A stretch of DNA of 64,000 bases from Cupriavidus sp. P-10 (GCF_003402535.2 NZ_AP025170.1:3671109-3735108); one strand, 5' to 3'; positions 1 through 9,328 are shown, counted from the first letter of the stretch. The notes: generated by a model from the sequence alone, not told the origin. A program made the numbers and translations.

Positions 1-1
1 G

Positions 2-1930
2 GCGCGCGAGTCGCGACTGTGGAGCGAGGCCGAGGCCAAGAGCATCGTTGCCGCCTGCCGCGACAAGCCGGGCACCGTCACCGAGGAATCCAAGCCTTCG
101 ACGCAGCAGTCGCCGGCGCTGTTCGACCTGACCACGCTGCAGCGCGAGGCCAACTCGCGCTTCGGCTTCTCGGCCAAGAACACGCTGGGCCTGGCACAGG
201 CGCTGTATGAGAAGCACAAGGTACTGACCTATCCGCGTACCGACGCGCGCGCGCTGCCAGAGGACTACCTGGACACGGTCAAGCAGACCATGGACATGCT
301 GGCCGACAGCTCGCCCAACTACCTGCCGCACGCCAAGAAGATCCTGGCGCAGGGCTGGGTCAAGCCGAACAAGAAGATCTTCGACAACAGCAAGATCAGC
401 GACCACTTCGCCATCATCCCGACGCTGCAGGCGCCCAAGAACCTGTCCGAGCCAGAGCAGAAGCTGTACGACCTGGTGGTGCGCCGCTTCCTGGCGGTGT
501 TCTTCCCGGCGGCCGAGTTCCAGGTCACGACCCGCATCACCGAAGTTGCCGGCCACCACTTCAAGACCGAAGGCAAGGTGCTGGTCAACCCGGGCTGGCT
601 GGTGATCTATGGCCGCGAGGCGCAGGGCGACAAGGACGCCGCCAACCTGGTGCCGGTGGCCAAGGACGAGAAGGTCAAGACCGACAAGGTCGAGAGCGTC
701 GGCCTGACCACCAAGCCGCCTGCCCGCTACAACGAAGCGACGCTGCTGTCCGCCATGGAAGGCGCCGGCAAGCTGGTGGACGACGACGCGCTGCGCGAAG
801 CCATGGCCGGCAAGGGCCTGGGCACGCCAGCGACGCGCGCGGCCATCATCGAAGGCCTGCTGACTGAAAAGTACCTGGTGCGCGAAGGCCGCGAGCTGAT
901 CCCGACCGCCAAGGCATTCCAGCTGATGACGCTGTTGCGCGGCCTGGGCGTGCAGGAACTGACGCAGGCCGAGCTGACCGGCGAGTGGGAACACAAGCTC
1001 TCGCAGATCGAACGCGGGCGCCTGAAGCGCGACGAGTTCATGCTCGAGATCGCGCAGATGACGCAGCAGATCGTCAAGCGCGCCAAGGAATACGACAGCG
1101 ACACCATCCCGGGTGATTACGCCACGCTGGATACGCCGTGCCCGCAGTGCGGCGGCCAGGTCAAGGAAAACTACCGCCGCTTCGCCTGCACCGCGTGCGA
1201 ATTCTCGATCAGCAAGATCCCGGGCGGACGCCAGTTCGAGATCGAAGAGGTCGAGGAGCTGCTGCTGAAGAAGGAAATTGGTCCGCTGCAGGGCTTCCGC
1301 AGCAAGATGGGCCGGCCGTTTGCCGCCATCCTGAAGCTGGGCAAGGACGACGACGGCAATTTCAAGATGGAATTCGACTTCGGCCAGAATGACGACGAGG
1401 GCGACGGCGAGCCGGTCGACTTCAGTGGCCAGGAGCCCGTCGGCACCTGCCCGAAGTGCGGCAGCGCGGTGTTCGAGCACGGCATGAAGTACGTCTGCGA
1501 GAACAGCGTGGCCAGCCCCAAGAGCTGCGACTTCACCACCGGCAAGATCATCCTGCAGCAGGAAATCAGCCGCGAGCAGATCGGCAAGCTGCTCAACGAC
1601 GGCAAGACCGACCTGCTGACCGGGTTCAAGTCGTCGCGCACGGGCCGCAACTTCAAGGCGTTCCTGGTCAAGCAGCCGGACGGCAAGATCGGCTTCGAGT
1701 TCGAGGCCCGCGAGCCCAAGCCGGGTGCCAAGACGGCGTCGCGCGGCGCGGCCAAGGCGGCTGACGCCGAGCCCGCACCGGCACCGGCCAAGTCCGCGGC
1801 AACGAAGACGGCGGCCACAAAGACGGCTGCCGCGAAAACGGCAGCGAAGAAGACCGCGACCAAGACCGCGGCCAAAAAGGCGCCAGCCAAGAGCGCGGCG
1901 CGCAAGACCGCCGTCGAAGCCGGCGAGTAA
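2..1930 (+). CDS. topB: DNA topoisomerase III, 3' part (5' end outside window)
   Basis: Type IA topoisomerase that relaxes and decatenates DNA through a transient 5'-phosphotyrosine link. The frame is open from base 2, so the N-terminal Toprim part lies off the left edge; 642 residues are visible. The catalytic tyrosine sits in the family motif TYPRTDAR (Tyr codon 230-232). Downstream are two four-cysteine zinc-ribbon segments (CPQC...CTAC at about 1138-1200 and CPKC...C at about 1450-1500), as in betaproteobacterial TopB proteins longer than the E. coli form. The last 50 or so residues are a low-complexity tail of Lys-Thr-Ala-Ala units, probably a nonspecific DNA-binding tail like those of H1-like proteins. 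A hairpin terminator follows directly. Confidence 0.93.
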   Translation, partial: ARESRLWSEAEAKSIVAACRDKPGTVTEESKPSTQQSPALFDLTTLQREANSRFGFSAKNTLGLAQALYEKHKVLTYPRTDARALPEDYLDTVKQTMDMLADSSPNYLPHAKKILAQGWVKPNKKIFDNSKISDHFAIIPTLQAPKNLSEPEQKLYDLVVRRFLAVFFPAAEFQVTTRITEVAGHHFKTEGKVLVNPGWLVIYGREAQGDKDAANLVPVAKDEKVKTDKVESVGLTTKPPARYNEATLLSAMEGAGKLVDDDALREAMAGKGLGTPATRAAIIEGLLTEKYLVREGRELIPTAKAFQLMTLLRGLGVQELTQAELTGEWEHKLSQIERGRLKRDEFMLEIAQMTQQIVKRAKEYDSDTIPGDYATLDTPCPQCGGQVKENYRRFACTACEFSISKIPGGRQFEIEEVEELLLKKEIGPLQGFRSKMGRPFAAILKLGKDDDGNFKMEFDFGQNDDEGDGEPVDFSGQEPVGTCPKCGSAVFEHGMKYVCENSVASPKSCDFTTGKIILQQEISREQIGKLLNDGKTDLLTGFKSSRTGRNFKAFLVKQPDGKIGFEFEAREPKPGAKTASRGAAKAADAEPAPAPAKSAATKTAATKTAAAKTAAKKTATKTAAKKAPAKSAARKTAVEAGE

Positions 1931-1975
1931 CGTGGTCGAAGCGCGGCCGAATCGCGGTAACAGCACGGTAAAAGC

Positions 1976-2001
1976 AAAGGGGCCCGCAAGGGCCCCTTTT
2001 T
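1976..2001 (+). terminator. Rho-independent terminator of topB
   Basis: A 7-bp GGGGCCC/GGGCCCC stem closed by a GCAA tetraloop and followed by five T. An A tract precedes the stem, so it could also serve the converging LysR gene. Confidence 0.85.
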
Positions 2002-2026
2002 CAATCCGGCATCGGCCCCTGAGCCC

Positions 2027-2968
2027 TTATGAGCTGACGCTATGCGCCGCATGCCGCGGCTCGGCGCCCTCTGCCTTCCCCTTCACCTGCCCTTCCTCCA
2101 GCAGGAAATCGATAAACGCACGGACCTTGGTCGGCAGGAACTTCCGGCTCGGGTAGACCACGCTGACGTCGCGCCGTGGCAGCTGGTACTGCGGCAGCAC
2201 ATGGACCAGCTTGCCCGATTCGATATTCGGCCGGGCCAGGTAGGAAGACAGCATCGCCACGCCCATATTGGCCAGCGCAGCCTGGTGCGCCAGCTCGGCA
2301 TTGCTGCACAGCAGGCCCGGGCGGATCGGCACGGTCACCTCGCCCTCGGGGCCAAGCAGCGTCCATTCATGTTCGGCGTTGGGCAGCCGCATCGCGATGC
2401 AGCGATGGTGGCTCAGCTCGTGCGCATGGCGCATCGGCGCGTGCGCGGCCACGTAGCCGGGCGATGCGCACAGGATCACCTCGGCCGACAGCAGCGGACG
2501 CGCCACCAGGTGCGAGCCCAGGCCCAGGTCCGACAGCATCACGGCCACGTCTCGGCCTTCTTCGACGATATCGACGTTGCGGTCTGACAGCAGGACGTCG
2601 AACACCACATCCGGATAAAGCTGCTGGAAACGCGACAGGAGTTCAGGCAGCAGGTGCAGGCCGAACATCACCGGCGTCACCAGCCGCAGCGTGCCCGACA
2701 GCGACTGGCTGCGCGCGGCGACCACGCTTTCGGCCTCTTCCACGTCCTCGAGGATCTGCTGGCAGCGCTGCAGGTAGGTTTCGCCGGCGTCGGTCAGCGA
2801 CAGGCTGCGCGTGGTGCGGTTCAGCAGCCGGGTGCCCAGGTGGCTTTCCAGGTCGGCGACGTAGCGGGTGACGACGGCGTTGGACATTTCCAGCTGTTGC
2901 GCTGCACGCGCGAAGCTTCCCAGTTCCACCACCTTGGAAAACACACGCATCGATTGCAGGCGATCCAT
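2027..2968 (-). CDS. LysR family transcriptional regulator
   Basis: 313 residues, the usual LysR size. An N-terminal winged helix-turn-helix (residues 1-60, MDRLQSMRVFSKVVELGSF..., with ARAAQQLEMSNAVVTRYV as the recognition region) is followed by a periplasmic-binding-protein-like effector domain (about 90-295). The sequence resembles the large CrgA/DmlR-like subgroup common in Burkholderiaceae. The effector cannot be predicted. It points away from the repeat-protein gene at 3170, leaving a 201-bp divergent control region, so that gene and its own promoter are candidate targets. Confidence 0.88.
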   Translation of the reverse strand: MDRLQSMRVFSKVVELGSFARAAQQLEMSNAVVTRYVADLESHLGTRLLNRTTRSLSLTDAGETYLQRCQQILEDVEEAESVVAARSQSLSGTLRLVTPVMFGLHLLPELLSRFQQLYPDVVFDVLLSDRNVDIVEEGRDVAVMLSDLGLGSHLVARPLLSAEVILCASPGYVAAHAPMRHAHELSHHRCIAMRLPNAEHEWTLLGPEGEVTVPIRPGLLCSNAELAHQAALANMGVAMLSSYLARPNIESGKLVHVLPQYQLPRRDVSVVYPSRKFLPTKVRAFIDFLLEEGQVKGKAEGAEPRHAAHSVSS

Positions 2969-3022
2969 GACATAGTCTCCCGTTTCTGCGCTGAATCCTT
3001 ACGCGGTCAGGCTGCTTTATTG

Positions 3023-3038
3023 TTGGAATCAGAACCAA
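3023..3038. promoter_or_regulatory. Candidate LysR-type operator in the divergent region
   Basis: TTGG-N8-CCAA dyad (TTGGAATCAGAACCAA) inside an AT-rich stretch 55 bp upstream of the LysR start. Half-sites of this kind are typical of LysR autoregulatory sites. Seen by eye only. Confidence 0.35.
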
Positions 3039-3169
3039 TCATTGTGGATCCTGATATTTATTGATATGAGGGAAATGCCTAATATCTAGCCTTCGGATGC
3101 CGCAATGCAACAATCATCTTTCGCCGAAGTGCCGGCTGAGGCATCCACGCAATAAAGAAGACCTGAATC

Positions 3170-3457
3170 ATGAAAAACCGCTCCGCCCTGATCGCTGTCG
3201 CCACCATCGCCGCCGCCCTGTCGGCCACGCCTGCCTTTGCCAAGGCCGGCAAGTTCGATGTGTTCGCCGACGGTGCCAAGGTGGCCAAGTTCGACGTCTA
3301 CGCGGACGGCGCCAAGGCCGGCAAGTACGACGTGTTCGCTGACGGTGCCAAGGCTGGCAAGTTCGACACCTACACCGATGGCGCCCGCGCCGGCAAGTTC
3401 GACGCCTTTGCCGACGGCGCCAAGTACGACACCGGTACCGATCGCGCGCCGCTGTAA
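3170..3457 (+). CDS. Secreted small protein built of five 12-residue repeats
   Basis: 95 residues. Residues 1-24 form a clear Sec signal peptide ending in PAFA. The mature part is almost entirely a tandem 12-residue repeat, consensus KAGKFDVFADGA, present five times (3242-3421, 36-bp DNA period) plus a degenerate sixth ending TDRAPL. Each unit carries an alternating aromatic/Asp pattern (F-D-x-F/Y-x-D-G), which suggests a short beta repeat or a cation-binding repeat. I do not recognise a named family. The gene stands alone between a divergent LysR gene and two strong terminators, so it is probably transcribed as a single abundant mRNA. Function unknown; periplasmic location is inferred. Confidence 0.8.
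   Translation: MKNRSALIAVATIAAALSATPAFAKAGKFDVFADGAKVAKFDVYADGAKAGKYDVFADGAKAGKFDTYTDGARAGKFDAFADGAKYDTGTDRAPL
3242..3421 (+). repeat. 36-bp coding tandem repeat, five copies
   Basis: Units 3242-3277, 3278-3313, 3314-3349, 3350-3385 and 3386-3421 each encode one 12-residue unit. Differences are mostly conservative (Phe/Tyr, Val/Thr/Ala, Lys/Arg), so selection is acting on the protein repeat. Confidence 0.85.
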
Positions 3458-3512
3458 GCGGCCCGTGCCTCCGGGGCCGCCACACAGGCAACAGGGCTCC
3501 TGCAAGCGCGAT

Positions 3513-3549
3513 CCGGGGCCGCTCCTCCCCAGAGCGGCCCCTTCTGTTT
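3513..3549 (+). terminator. Terminator of the repeat-protein gene
   Basis: Stem GGGGCCGCTC/GAGCGGCCCC with a short loop, followed by a T-rich tail. Confidence 0.8.
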
Positions 3550-3610
3550 TTGCCTGGTCTCCAACCGGCTTTGGGAGAGTGCGCGAACGCCTCTTCCGAC
3601 TTTACTGGAG

Positions 3611-3651
3611 AAGAAGCCCGCCTCCGGCATGTCCGGCCGCGGGCTTCTTTG
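3611..3651 (+). terminator. Second hairpin terminator
   Basis: An 11-bp stem AAGAAGCCCGC/GCGGGCTTCTT with a 17-nt loop that itself can pair (CCGG/CCGG). About 60 bp after the first terminator, giving a double stop. The 3458-3753 gap holds only these and the next hairpin. Confidence 0.7.
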
Positions 3652-3706
3652 TTTCGGGGTGCGGCAGGTCAAGTGCCTTGCCGAACCGATTATGCCTGAC
3701 CGCGCA

Positions 3707-3734
3707 AATAAAAAACGGGCCCTTGGGGCCCGTT
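3707..3734 (-). terminator. Terminator of the glycine-zipper gene
   Basis: Stem AACGGGCCC/GGGCCCGTT with a 3-nt loop. The A run at 3707-3715 becomes the U tail on the minus strand. Confidence 0.8.
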
Positions 3735-3753
3735 CTTGCTTAACCACCGCAGA

Positions 3754-4206
3754 TCAGTCGTGGTGGTGGTGATGGTGATGCTTGTGCTTCTTGCGCTTGT
3801 AGCTGCTCTTGTAATAACGACGGTCATCGTCATACGAGTTGCTGCGCGAGACATTGCCGCCCAGCGCCGCGCCGGCACCGCCGCCCAGGCCGGCGCCGAT
3901 CAGGCCGCCGGTACGGCCGCCCATGGCGTTGCCCGCTGCGGTACCTGCACCACCGCCCAGCGCGCCGCCGATGATGGCGCCCGTACGCTCGCGGCGGTTG
4001 GACGTCACGGCGCCACCTGCGCCGCCACCCACCGCACCACCGATCACTGCGCCGGTGCTACCGCCGAGCGCACCGCCAACTGCGGCACCGGCGACGCCGC
4101 CGAGCGCGCCGCCCAGTGCGTTGTTCATGTCGCTCGCGACGGCCGGCAGCGCGCAGGCCGCCAGGGCGAGGGCAATGGTCAGATTGCGAACGGGATGGCG
4201 AGTCAT
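3754..4206 (-). CDS. Glycine-zipper envelope protein with a His-rich C-terminus
   Basis: 150 residues. The start at 4206 is chosen because AAAGGA lies about 8 bp upstream and a good signal peptide (MTRHPVRNLTIALALAACALPAVAS) begins there; the frame continues further upstream without such support. The mature protein is a run of glycine zippers (repeated GGALGG, GAVIGGAVGG, GAGAALGG), the pattern of small outer-membrane or periplasmic YMGG-like proteins. It ends in a basic, histidine-rich tail (KRKKHKHHHHHHHD) that could bind Ni, Cu or Zn. Single gene with its own terminator. Three CTGTAA direct repeats lie upstream, suggesting control by a CpxR-like response regulator. The exact role is unknown. 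Confidence 0.8.
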   Translation of the reverse strand: MTRHPVRNLTIALALAACALPAVASDMNNALGGALGGVAGAAVGGALGGSTGAVIGGAVGGGAGGAVTSNRRERTGAIIGGALGGGAGTAAGNAMGGRTGGLIGAGLGGGAGAALGGNVSRSNSYDDDRRYYKSSYKRKKHKHHHHHHHD

Positions 4207-4267
4207 ATGTTTTGTCCTTTGAATTGCCATGATGTGTCGCAAGTGTAGAGAAGGAGCCCCACCCTTG

Positions 4268-4293
4268 CTGTAACTACCTGTAAAGCCCTGTAA
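4268..4293. promoter_or_regulatory. Triple CTGTAA direct repeat, CpxR/OmpR-type box
   Basis: CTGTAA occurs at 4268, 4278 and 4288, an exact 10-bp period, giving GTAAC-N5-GTAAA-N5-GTAAC. This matches the E. coli CpxR consensus GTAAA-N5-GTAAA in spacing. It lies 62-87 bp upstream of the glycine-zipper gene. The same motif, twice, lies upstream of the RND pump at 15223. Confidence 0.55.
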
Positions 4294-4351
4294 CCCCCCA
4301 CAGAAACGGCGTAACCGGGCATAAAAACGCGGGGAAAATACAACACTTAAC

Positions 4352-4382
4352 AAAAAGACAGGCGATCAAGTGATCGCCTGTC
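4352..4382 (-). terminator. Terminator of the cstA-ybdD operon
   Basis: A perfect 12-bp inverted repeat (GACAGGCGATCA/TGATCGCCTGTC) with an A run on its left that becomes the U tail on the minus strand. Confidence 0.85.
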
Positions 4383-4429
4383 TGCTTTGTCTGCACCCGG
4401 AAACTTGCCCGGATGCCTCTTACGGTTGC

Positions 4430-4624
4430 TCAACAGCACTTTCCTTGCCCGCCGCCGTATCGCGCTTCCTGGCGCTCGCGGAAGAATTCTTCGTAGCTCA
4501 TGGGCGCGCGGTCCGGGTGGGTGCTCTCCATGTGCGCCACATAGGTCTGGTAGTCGGGCAGGCCGACCATCAGCCGCAGCGACTGCCCGAGATAGCGCCC
4601 CATCGTACCCAGTTGTTCCAGCAT
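4430..4624 (-). CDS. ybdD: YbdD/YjiX family (DUF466) small protein
   Basis: 64 residues, the normal length of this family, with the conserved YLGQSLRLMVGLPDYQTYVAHM and MSYEEFFRERQEARYGG blocks and a Cys-Cys end. The family is nearly always encoded directly after a CstA/BtsT-type transporter, as here (25 bp downstream of cstA, same strand), and is thought to be needed for that transporter's activity. Confidence 0.9.
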   Translation of the reverse strand: MLEQLGTMGRYLGQSLRLMVGLPDYQTYVAHMESTHPDRAPMSYEEFFRERQEARYGGGQGKCC

Positions 4625-4649
4625 GGCGGGCTCCTTGTCGAGGTCAGGG

Positions 4650-6722
4650 TCAGGACTGGGCCGAAGCAGCGCCCGGCAGCGGCTCGAACGGCGTTTCCTT
4701 GTCGGTCGGGCGATTCACGGCGCGGGCCTGCAGTGCGGTTTTGAAGCCGTAGAACACGATCGACAGCACTACCACCATGAACAGCGCGCACAGGCTGGCG
4801 TCCAGGTAGTCGTTGAAGACGATGCGGTGCATCTGCTCCATCGACTTGGCGGGGGCCAGTACCTTGCCTTCTGCGATGGCGGCGCTGAACTTGGCGGCGT
4901 GGGTCAGGAAGCTGACCTTCGGGTCGGCGTGGAACAGCTTCTGCCAGCCGGCGGTCAGCGTGCAGATCAGCAGCCAGATGGTCGGCAGCAGCGTGACCCA
5001 GGCGTACTGGCCGCGCTTCATCTTGACCAGCACGCAGGTGCCCAGCACCAGCGCCACCGCGGCCAGCATCTGGTTGGAAATGCCGAACAGCGGCCACAGC
5101 GTGTTGATGCCGCCGAGCGGATCGACCACGCCCTGGTACAGGAAGTAGCCCCAGGCCGCCACGCACAGCGCGGTGGCGGTCAGGTTGGCGACCAGCGAGT
5201 CGGTCTTGCGCATCGACGGGATGAAGCTGCCCAGCAGGTCCTGCAGCATGAAGCGGCCGGCGCGGGTACCCGCGTCGACGGCGGTCAGGATGAACAGCGC
5301 CTCGAACAGGATGGCAAAGTGGTACCAGAACGCCATCATGGCCTGGCCGCCCACCACCTGGTGCAGGATGTGGGCGATGCCAACGGCCAGCGTCGGCGCG
5401 CCACCGGCGCGCGAGATGATGGTGTTCTCGCCGACGTCCTTGGCGGTCTGCACCAGCACGTCAGGCGTGATCACGAAGCCCCAGGTCGAGACCGCCTGCG
5501 CCACCGCTTCCGGCGTGGTGCCGATCACGGCGGCCGGGCTGTTCATGGCGAAGTACACGCCCGGCTCGATCACCGAGGCGGCCACCAGCGCCATGATGGC
5601 GACGAAGGACTCGGCCAGCATCGCACCGTAGCCGATGAAGCGCGCGTGCGATTCATTCTCCAGCAGCTTGGGCGTGGTGCCCGACGAGATCAGTGCATGG
5701 AAGCCCGACACCGCGCCGCAGGCGATGGTGATGAACAGGAACGGGAACAGGTTGCCCGACCACACCGGGCCGCCGCCCTGGGCGAACTGCGTGAACGCCG
5801 GCATCTTCAGCTCCGGCGCCACGATCACGATGCCCACTGCCAGCGCGATGATGGTGCCGATCTTCAGGAAGGTCGACAGGTAGTCGCGCGGGGCCAGCAG
5901 CAGCCACACCGGCAGCACGGCGGCGATGAAGCCGTAGATGATCAGCATCCAGGTCAGCGCCTTGCCGTCGTAGGTGAACAGCGGCGCCAGCGTCGCGCTT
6001 TCATGCACGTACTGGCCGCCGATGATGGCCAGCATCAGCAGCACGAAGCCGATCACCGACACTTCGCCGATGCGGCCCGGACGGATGTAGCGGGTGTAGA
6101 TGCCCATGAAGATGGCGATGGGGATGGTCACCGCCACGGTGAAGGTGCCCCAGGGCGAGTCGGCCAGCGCCTTCACGACGATCAGCGCCAGCACCGCCAG
6201 GATGATGATCATGATCATGAAGCAGCCGAACAGCGCGATCAGGCCCGGCACCGTGCCCATTTCGGACTTGACCAGGTCGCCCAGCGAGCGGCCGTCGCGG
6301 CGCGTCGAGATGAACAGCACCATGAAGTCCTGCACCGCCCCGGCGAACACCACGCCGGCCAGCAGCCACAGCATGCCCGGCATATAGCCCATCTGCGCGG
6401 CCAGCACCGGGCCGACCAGCGGGCCGGCGCCGGCGATCGCGGCGAAGTGGTGGCCGAACAGCACTGCCTTGTTGGTCGGCACGTAGTCCAGGCCGTCGTT
6501 GTGGCGCCATGCGGGCGTCATGCGGCGCGGATCGAGCTGCATCACCTTGTCGGCGATAAAGCGGCTGTAGTAGCGGTAGGCGATCAGGTAGATGCAGAGC
6601 GCGGCAACCACGATCCACAGCGCGCTGACGGCCTCGCCGCGCGCCAGCGCGACGGTGCCGAAGGCAAACGCGCCGAGCACGGCGACGGCCAGCCACACCA
6701 GGTGTTCTCCGATGCGATTCAT
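4650..6722 (-). CDS. cstA: Carbon starvation protein CstA (pyruvate/peptide transporter family)
   Basis: 690 residues with many transmembrane helices; the conserved core includes [30 protein letters not shown] near residues 65-95. The start at 6722 is set by GAGGAG upstream and the family N-terminus [10 protein letters not shown]; the open frame extends further without support. Members import pyruvate and possibly peptides across the inner membrane and are induced on carbon limitation. Operon with ybdD. It diverges from a sensor kinase/response regulator pair, an arrangement that suggests, without proving, that the pair senses a carboxylate and controls cstA. Confidence 0.93.
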   Translation of the reverse strand: MNRIGEHLVWLAVAVLGAFAFGTVALARGEAVSALWIVVAALCIYLIAYRYYSRFIADKVMQLDPRRMTPAWRHNDGLDYVPTNKAVLFGHHFAAIAGAGPLVGPVLAAQMGYMPGMLWLLAGVVFAGAVQDFMVLFISTRRDGRSLGDLVKSEMGTVPGLIALFGCFMIMIIILAVLALIVVKALADSPWGTFTVAVTIPIAIFMGIYTRYIRPGRIGEVSVIGFVLLMLAIIGGQYVHESATLAPLFTYDGKALTWMLIIYGFIAAVLPVWLLLAPRDYLSTFLKIGTIIALAVGIVIVAPELKMPAFTQFAQGGGPVWSGNLFPFLFITIACGAVSGFHALISSGTTPKLLENESHARFIGYGAMLAESFVAIMALVAASVIEPGVYFAMNSPAAVIGTTPEAVAQAVSTWGFVITPDVLVQTAKDVGENTIISRAGGAPTLAVGIAHILHQVVGGQAMMAFWYHFAILFEALFILTAVDAGTRAGRFMLQDLLGSFIPSMRKTDSLVANLTATALCVAAWGYFLYQGVVDPLGGINTLWPLFGISNQMLAAVALVLGTCVLVKMKRGQYAWVTLLPTIWLLICTLTAGWQKLFHADPKVSFLTHAAKFSAAIAEGKVLAPAKSMEQMHRIVFNDYLDASLCALFMVVVLSIVFYGFKTALQARAVNRPTDKETPFEPLPGAASAQS

Positions 6723-7025
6723 AGTGAAGGTCTCCTCAGACCGGGATTTGGAAAGCCTGCGGCGGCGAAGGACTGGTAACTGGCAACGGGGTGGGTCGGC
6801 GGCGGGCGCGCCTGGGGCGGGCAGCTGGGGCAATCCGGCGGTGAGGGTATCTCCTGGATCTGGCTGCTGCTCGCCCGGTTCGTGTCGTTTCCGGATCTCG
6901 TCTTGCAGGCAGGCGGTGCACCATCCGGGTAGGCCGGTGCACCAGCTGCGTGGACGCGCGCCGCATGTTGGGGCGGCTTGCGTGTCCGGCGTGTAGTATT
7001 GACACCCGCCAAACCACGCACAAGC

Positions 7026-7061
7026 GCGTAACTACGCAGCACTTCTGCGTAGTACTACGCA
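7026..7061. promoter_or_regulatory. Palindromic operator between cstA and the two-component genes
   Basis: Three 8-bp half-sites: ACTACGCA (7031-7038), TGCGTAGT (7046-7053) and ACTACGCA (7054-7061). The last two form a perfect 16-bp palindrome (TGCGTAGTACTACGCA); the first two form an inverted repeat with a 7-bp spacer. A weaker GCGTA/TACGC pair begins at 7026. The site lies 54-89 bp upstream of the kinase start. The rest of the 6723-7114 gap shows no other clear element. Confidence 0.6.
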
Positions 7062-7114
7062 AATCGACGGTGGCATGCCGCCTGCGCGGCATCGGTGTTT
7101 ACCCCCGGTCCTGT

Positions 7115-8533
7115 ATGAAACTCCGCCAGAAGATCCTGTTGCTCGCGGTGGCACCCCTTGCGGTGGCCATGCTGGGCATCGCGCTTGCCGTTCGCTACCA
7201 GGCCACCCAACTCGCGCAGCACGAGCGCGCGCTGGTCGAGGCCGCCTACCTGCAAAGCAAGGAAATGGAGTTGCGCCACTACGTAGAACTGGCGCAGAGC
7301 GCGATCGCGCCGATGGTGCGTTCGGGGCGCAACGACACCGCCACGCGACAGGCGGCCATGGAGGCGCTGGCCCGGCTCGACTACGGGCCGGATGGCTATT
7401 TCTTCCTGTACGACCTGCAGGGCCGCAACCTGATGCACCCGCGCCAGCCCGAACTGGTCGGCCAGGACTTGTGGACCATGCGCGACCCGCAAGGGTCGCT
7501 GACCATCCAGCAACTGATCGCGGCAGCCAGGGACGGCGGCGGTTCGGTGCGCTACCTGTGGAAAAAGCCGTCGTCGCAGCAGCTGGTGCCCAAGCTCGGC
7601 TATGTGGTGTCGGTGCCCGAATGGGGCTGGATGCTTGGCACCGGCATCTATCTGGATGACGTGGAAAACACGCTGCGCCAGCTCGACGCCCGCGCCGAGA
7701 CCGATATCCGCGAGACCATGGCCTGGATCGGCGTGATCGCGGCGATCAGCATCCTGCTGGTAGCGGCCAGCGGCCTGGCGCTCAATGTCAGCGAGCACCG
7801 GGAGGCCGATGCCAAGCTGCGCCAGCTGGCGCAGCGCGTGGTGCAGTCGCAGGAAGAGGAACGCGCGCGGCTGTCGCGCGAGCTGCACGACGGCATCAGC
7901 CAGTTGCTGGTGTCGGTCAAGCTGGTGCTGGAAACCGCCACCAACCGGCTGAGACTGGCCCCGACCGAAGGCGCCGCGGTGGCGCCGGTGCTGGGCATGG
8001 CGTTGAACCGGCTCGACACGGTTTTCAATGAAGTGCGGCGCGTGGCGCGCAACCTGCGCCCGGCGCTGCTGGATGACCTGGGTCTTTTTGCCGCGCTCCA
8101 GCACCTCGCGCGCGAGATGCAAGGCGGCAGCCGGCTACAGATCACCGTGGCGCAGTCAGGCACCCCGCGCGAACTGCCCGACGAGCAGGCCACCGCGCTG
8201 TTCCGCATCGCCCAGGAGGCGCTGACCAACGTGGAGCGCCATGCGAACGCCCGGCACGTGAGCGTGTCGCTGGCATTCGATGCCGACGCCACGCGGCTGA
8301 CCGTGCGCGACGATGGCAGTGGTTTCGACGTGGCCCGCATGCAGGTCGATCCGCAGCGCGGCATCGGGCTGCGCAATTTGCGCGAGCGCATTGCCGCGCT
8401 GTGTGGAGAGTTCGGCATTGTTTCCGGCATTGGCGGCACGGAGCTGGTGGCAGCCTTGCCGCTGGCGAAGCCGCTGCCCCGGCCAGCCGCCGTTTCAGAA
8501 CACCCTGTTTCCGCTGGACCTTCGCAGACATGA
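7115..8533 (+). CDS. Sensor histidine kinase with a Cache-type sensor domain (NarL/DegS class)
   Basis: 472 residues; the start at 7115 gives a clean N-terminal membrane helix (8-28). Residues about 35-190 look like a periplasmic single-Cache domain (DYGPDGYFFLYDLQGRNLMHP, then YVVSVPEWGWMLGTGIY), a fold known to bind small carboxylates such as acetate or pyruvate. A second membrane helix (203-224) is followed by a HisKA_3 dimerisation helix with phospho-acceptor His258 in SRELHDGISQ and an HATPase with N and G boxes (EALTNVERHA, DDGSGF, GIGLRNLRER). It overlaps the response regulator by 4 bp (ATGA). The divergent cstA is the obvious candidate target. Confidence 0.9.
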   Translation: MKLRQKILLLAVAPLAVAMLGIALAVRYQATQLAQHERALVEAAYLQSKEMELRHYVELAQSAIAPMVRSGRNDTATRQAAMEALARLDYGPDGYFFLYDLQGRNLMHPRQPELVGQDLWTMRDPQGSLTIQQLIAAARDGGGSVRYLWKKPSSQQLVPKLGYVVSVPEWGWMLGTGIYLDDVENTLRQLDARAETDIRETMAWIGVIAAISILLVAASGLALNVSEHREADAKLRQLAQRVVQSQEEERARLSRELHDGISQLLVSVKLVLETATNRLRLAPTEGAAVAPVLGMALNRLDTVFNEVRRVARNLRPALLDDLGLFAALQHLAREMQGGSRLQITVAQSGTPRELPDEQATALFRIAQEALTNVERHANARHVSVSLAFDADATRLTVRDDGSGFDVARMQVDPQRGIGLRNLRERIAALCGEFGIVSGIGGTELVAALPLAKPLPRPAAVSEHPVSAGPSQT

Positions 8534-9204
8534 ACCTTTCGTTTGAACCAACCCTCGCCGATGCGCCTGCGCGCGTGCTGCTGATCGACGACCACGCGCT
8601 GGTGCGCGACGGCATGCGCATGCACCTGGCGTTGCAGCCGGGTTTGCGGGTCGTTGGGGAAGCCGACGATGGCGAGGCGGCGCTCACCTGGCTGGGGCGT
8701 GCCGGTGAGGTGGACATGCCTGATCTGGTGATTACCGATATTGGCATGCGCGGCATGGGAGGGATTGCGCTGGCGGCGGCGCTGCATGACCGCTATCCGG
8801 AACTGGCGGTGTTGATCGTGTCGATGCACGACAACCTGGAATATGTGCGACAGGCGGTTCGTGCCGGGGCGCGGGGTTATGTCCTGAAGGATGCGCCGGC
8901 GGATGAACTGATGGCGGCGATTCAGGCGGTGCTGGCTGGGCGGGTGTTTTATAGTGCGCGGATTGCCCGGGGCATGGCGGAGCAGAACCCGGGGCCGCTG
9001 GATGCGCTGACGCGGCGTGAGCGGGATATTCTCGGGGGTATCGGGCGGGGGATGGCGAACAAGGAAATCGCGGCGCAGCTGGGGGTGTCTGTGCGGACGG
9101 TCGAGACGCATCGGCTTAATCTCAAGCGCAAGCTTGGGATTGAGGGGCGGGCTGGGCTGGTGAAGTATGCGGTCGAGGTATTGGGGGAGATTGAAGGCGG
9201 GTAA
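8530..9204 (+). CDS. LuxR/NarL-type response regulator
   Basis: 224 residues starting at the ATGA overlap with the kinase. The receiver domain (about 14-130) has acidic residues DD at 20-21, phospho-acceptor Asp70 in VITDIGM and the conserved Lys121; the C-terminal LuxR helix-turn-helix contains LTRRERDILGGIGRGMANKEIAAQLGVS (split over residues about 157-184). Likely partner of the Cache kinase, likely target cstA. From about 8640 onward codon choice shifts to GGG, CGG and GTG/GCG-rich triplets, unlike the kinase before it. Confidence 0.92.
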   Translation: MNLSFEPTLADAPARVLLIDDHALVRDGMRMHLALQPGLRVVGEADDGEAALTWLGRAGEVDMPDLVITDIGMRGMGGIALAAALHDRYPELAVLIVSMHDNLEYVRQAVRAGARGYVLKDAPADELMAAIQAVLAGRVFYSARIARGMAEQNPGPLDALTRRERDILGGIGRGMANKEIAAQLGVSVRTVETHRLNLKRKLGIEGRAGLVKYAVEVLGEIEGG

Positions 9205-9232
9205 GGGTTTGATTTTGATATTTATCGTTCAA

Positions 9233-9269
9233 TAAAAAAAGCCCGCCTCAATCAAGAGGCGAGCTTTTT
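9233..9269. terminator. Bidirectional terminator between the response regulator and pckG
   Basis: Stem (C)CGCCTC/GAGGCG extended by AAAAAGC/GCTTTTT, with A and T runs on both sides, between converging genes. Confidence 0.85.
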
Positions 9270-9328
9270 AAATTAAAAGCAATAACACCAACTATTATCC
9301 AATAGCAGTGCGCCGCTAGAAGCCAAAA

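Noticed and set aside
6999..7004. TTGACA as the -35 of the kinase promoter
   Set aside because: No acceptable -10 lies 16-18 bp downstream.
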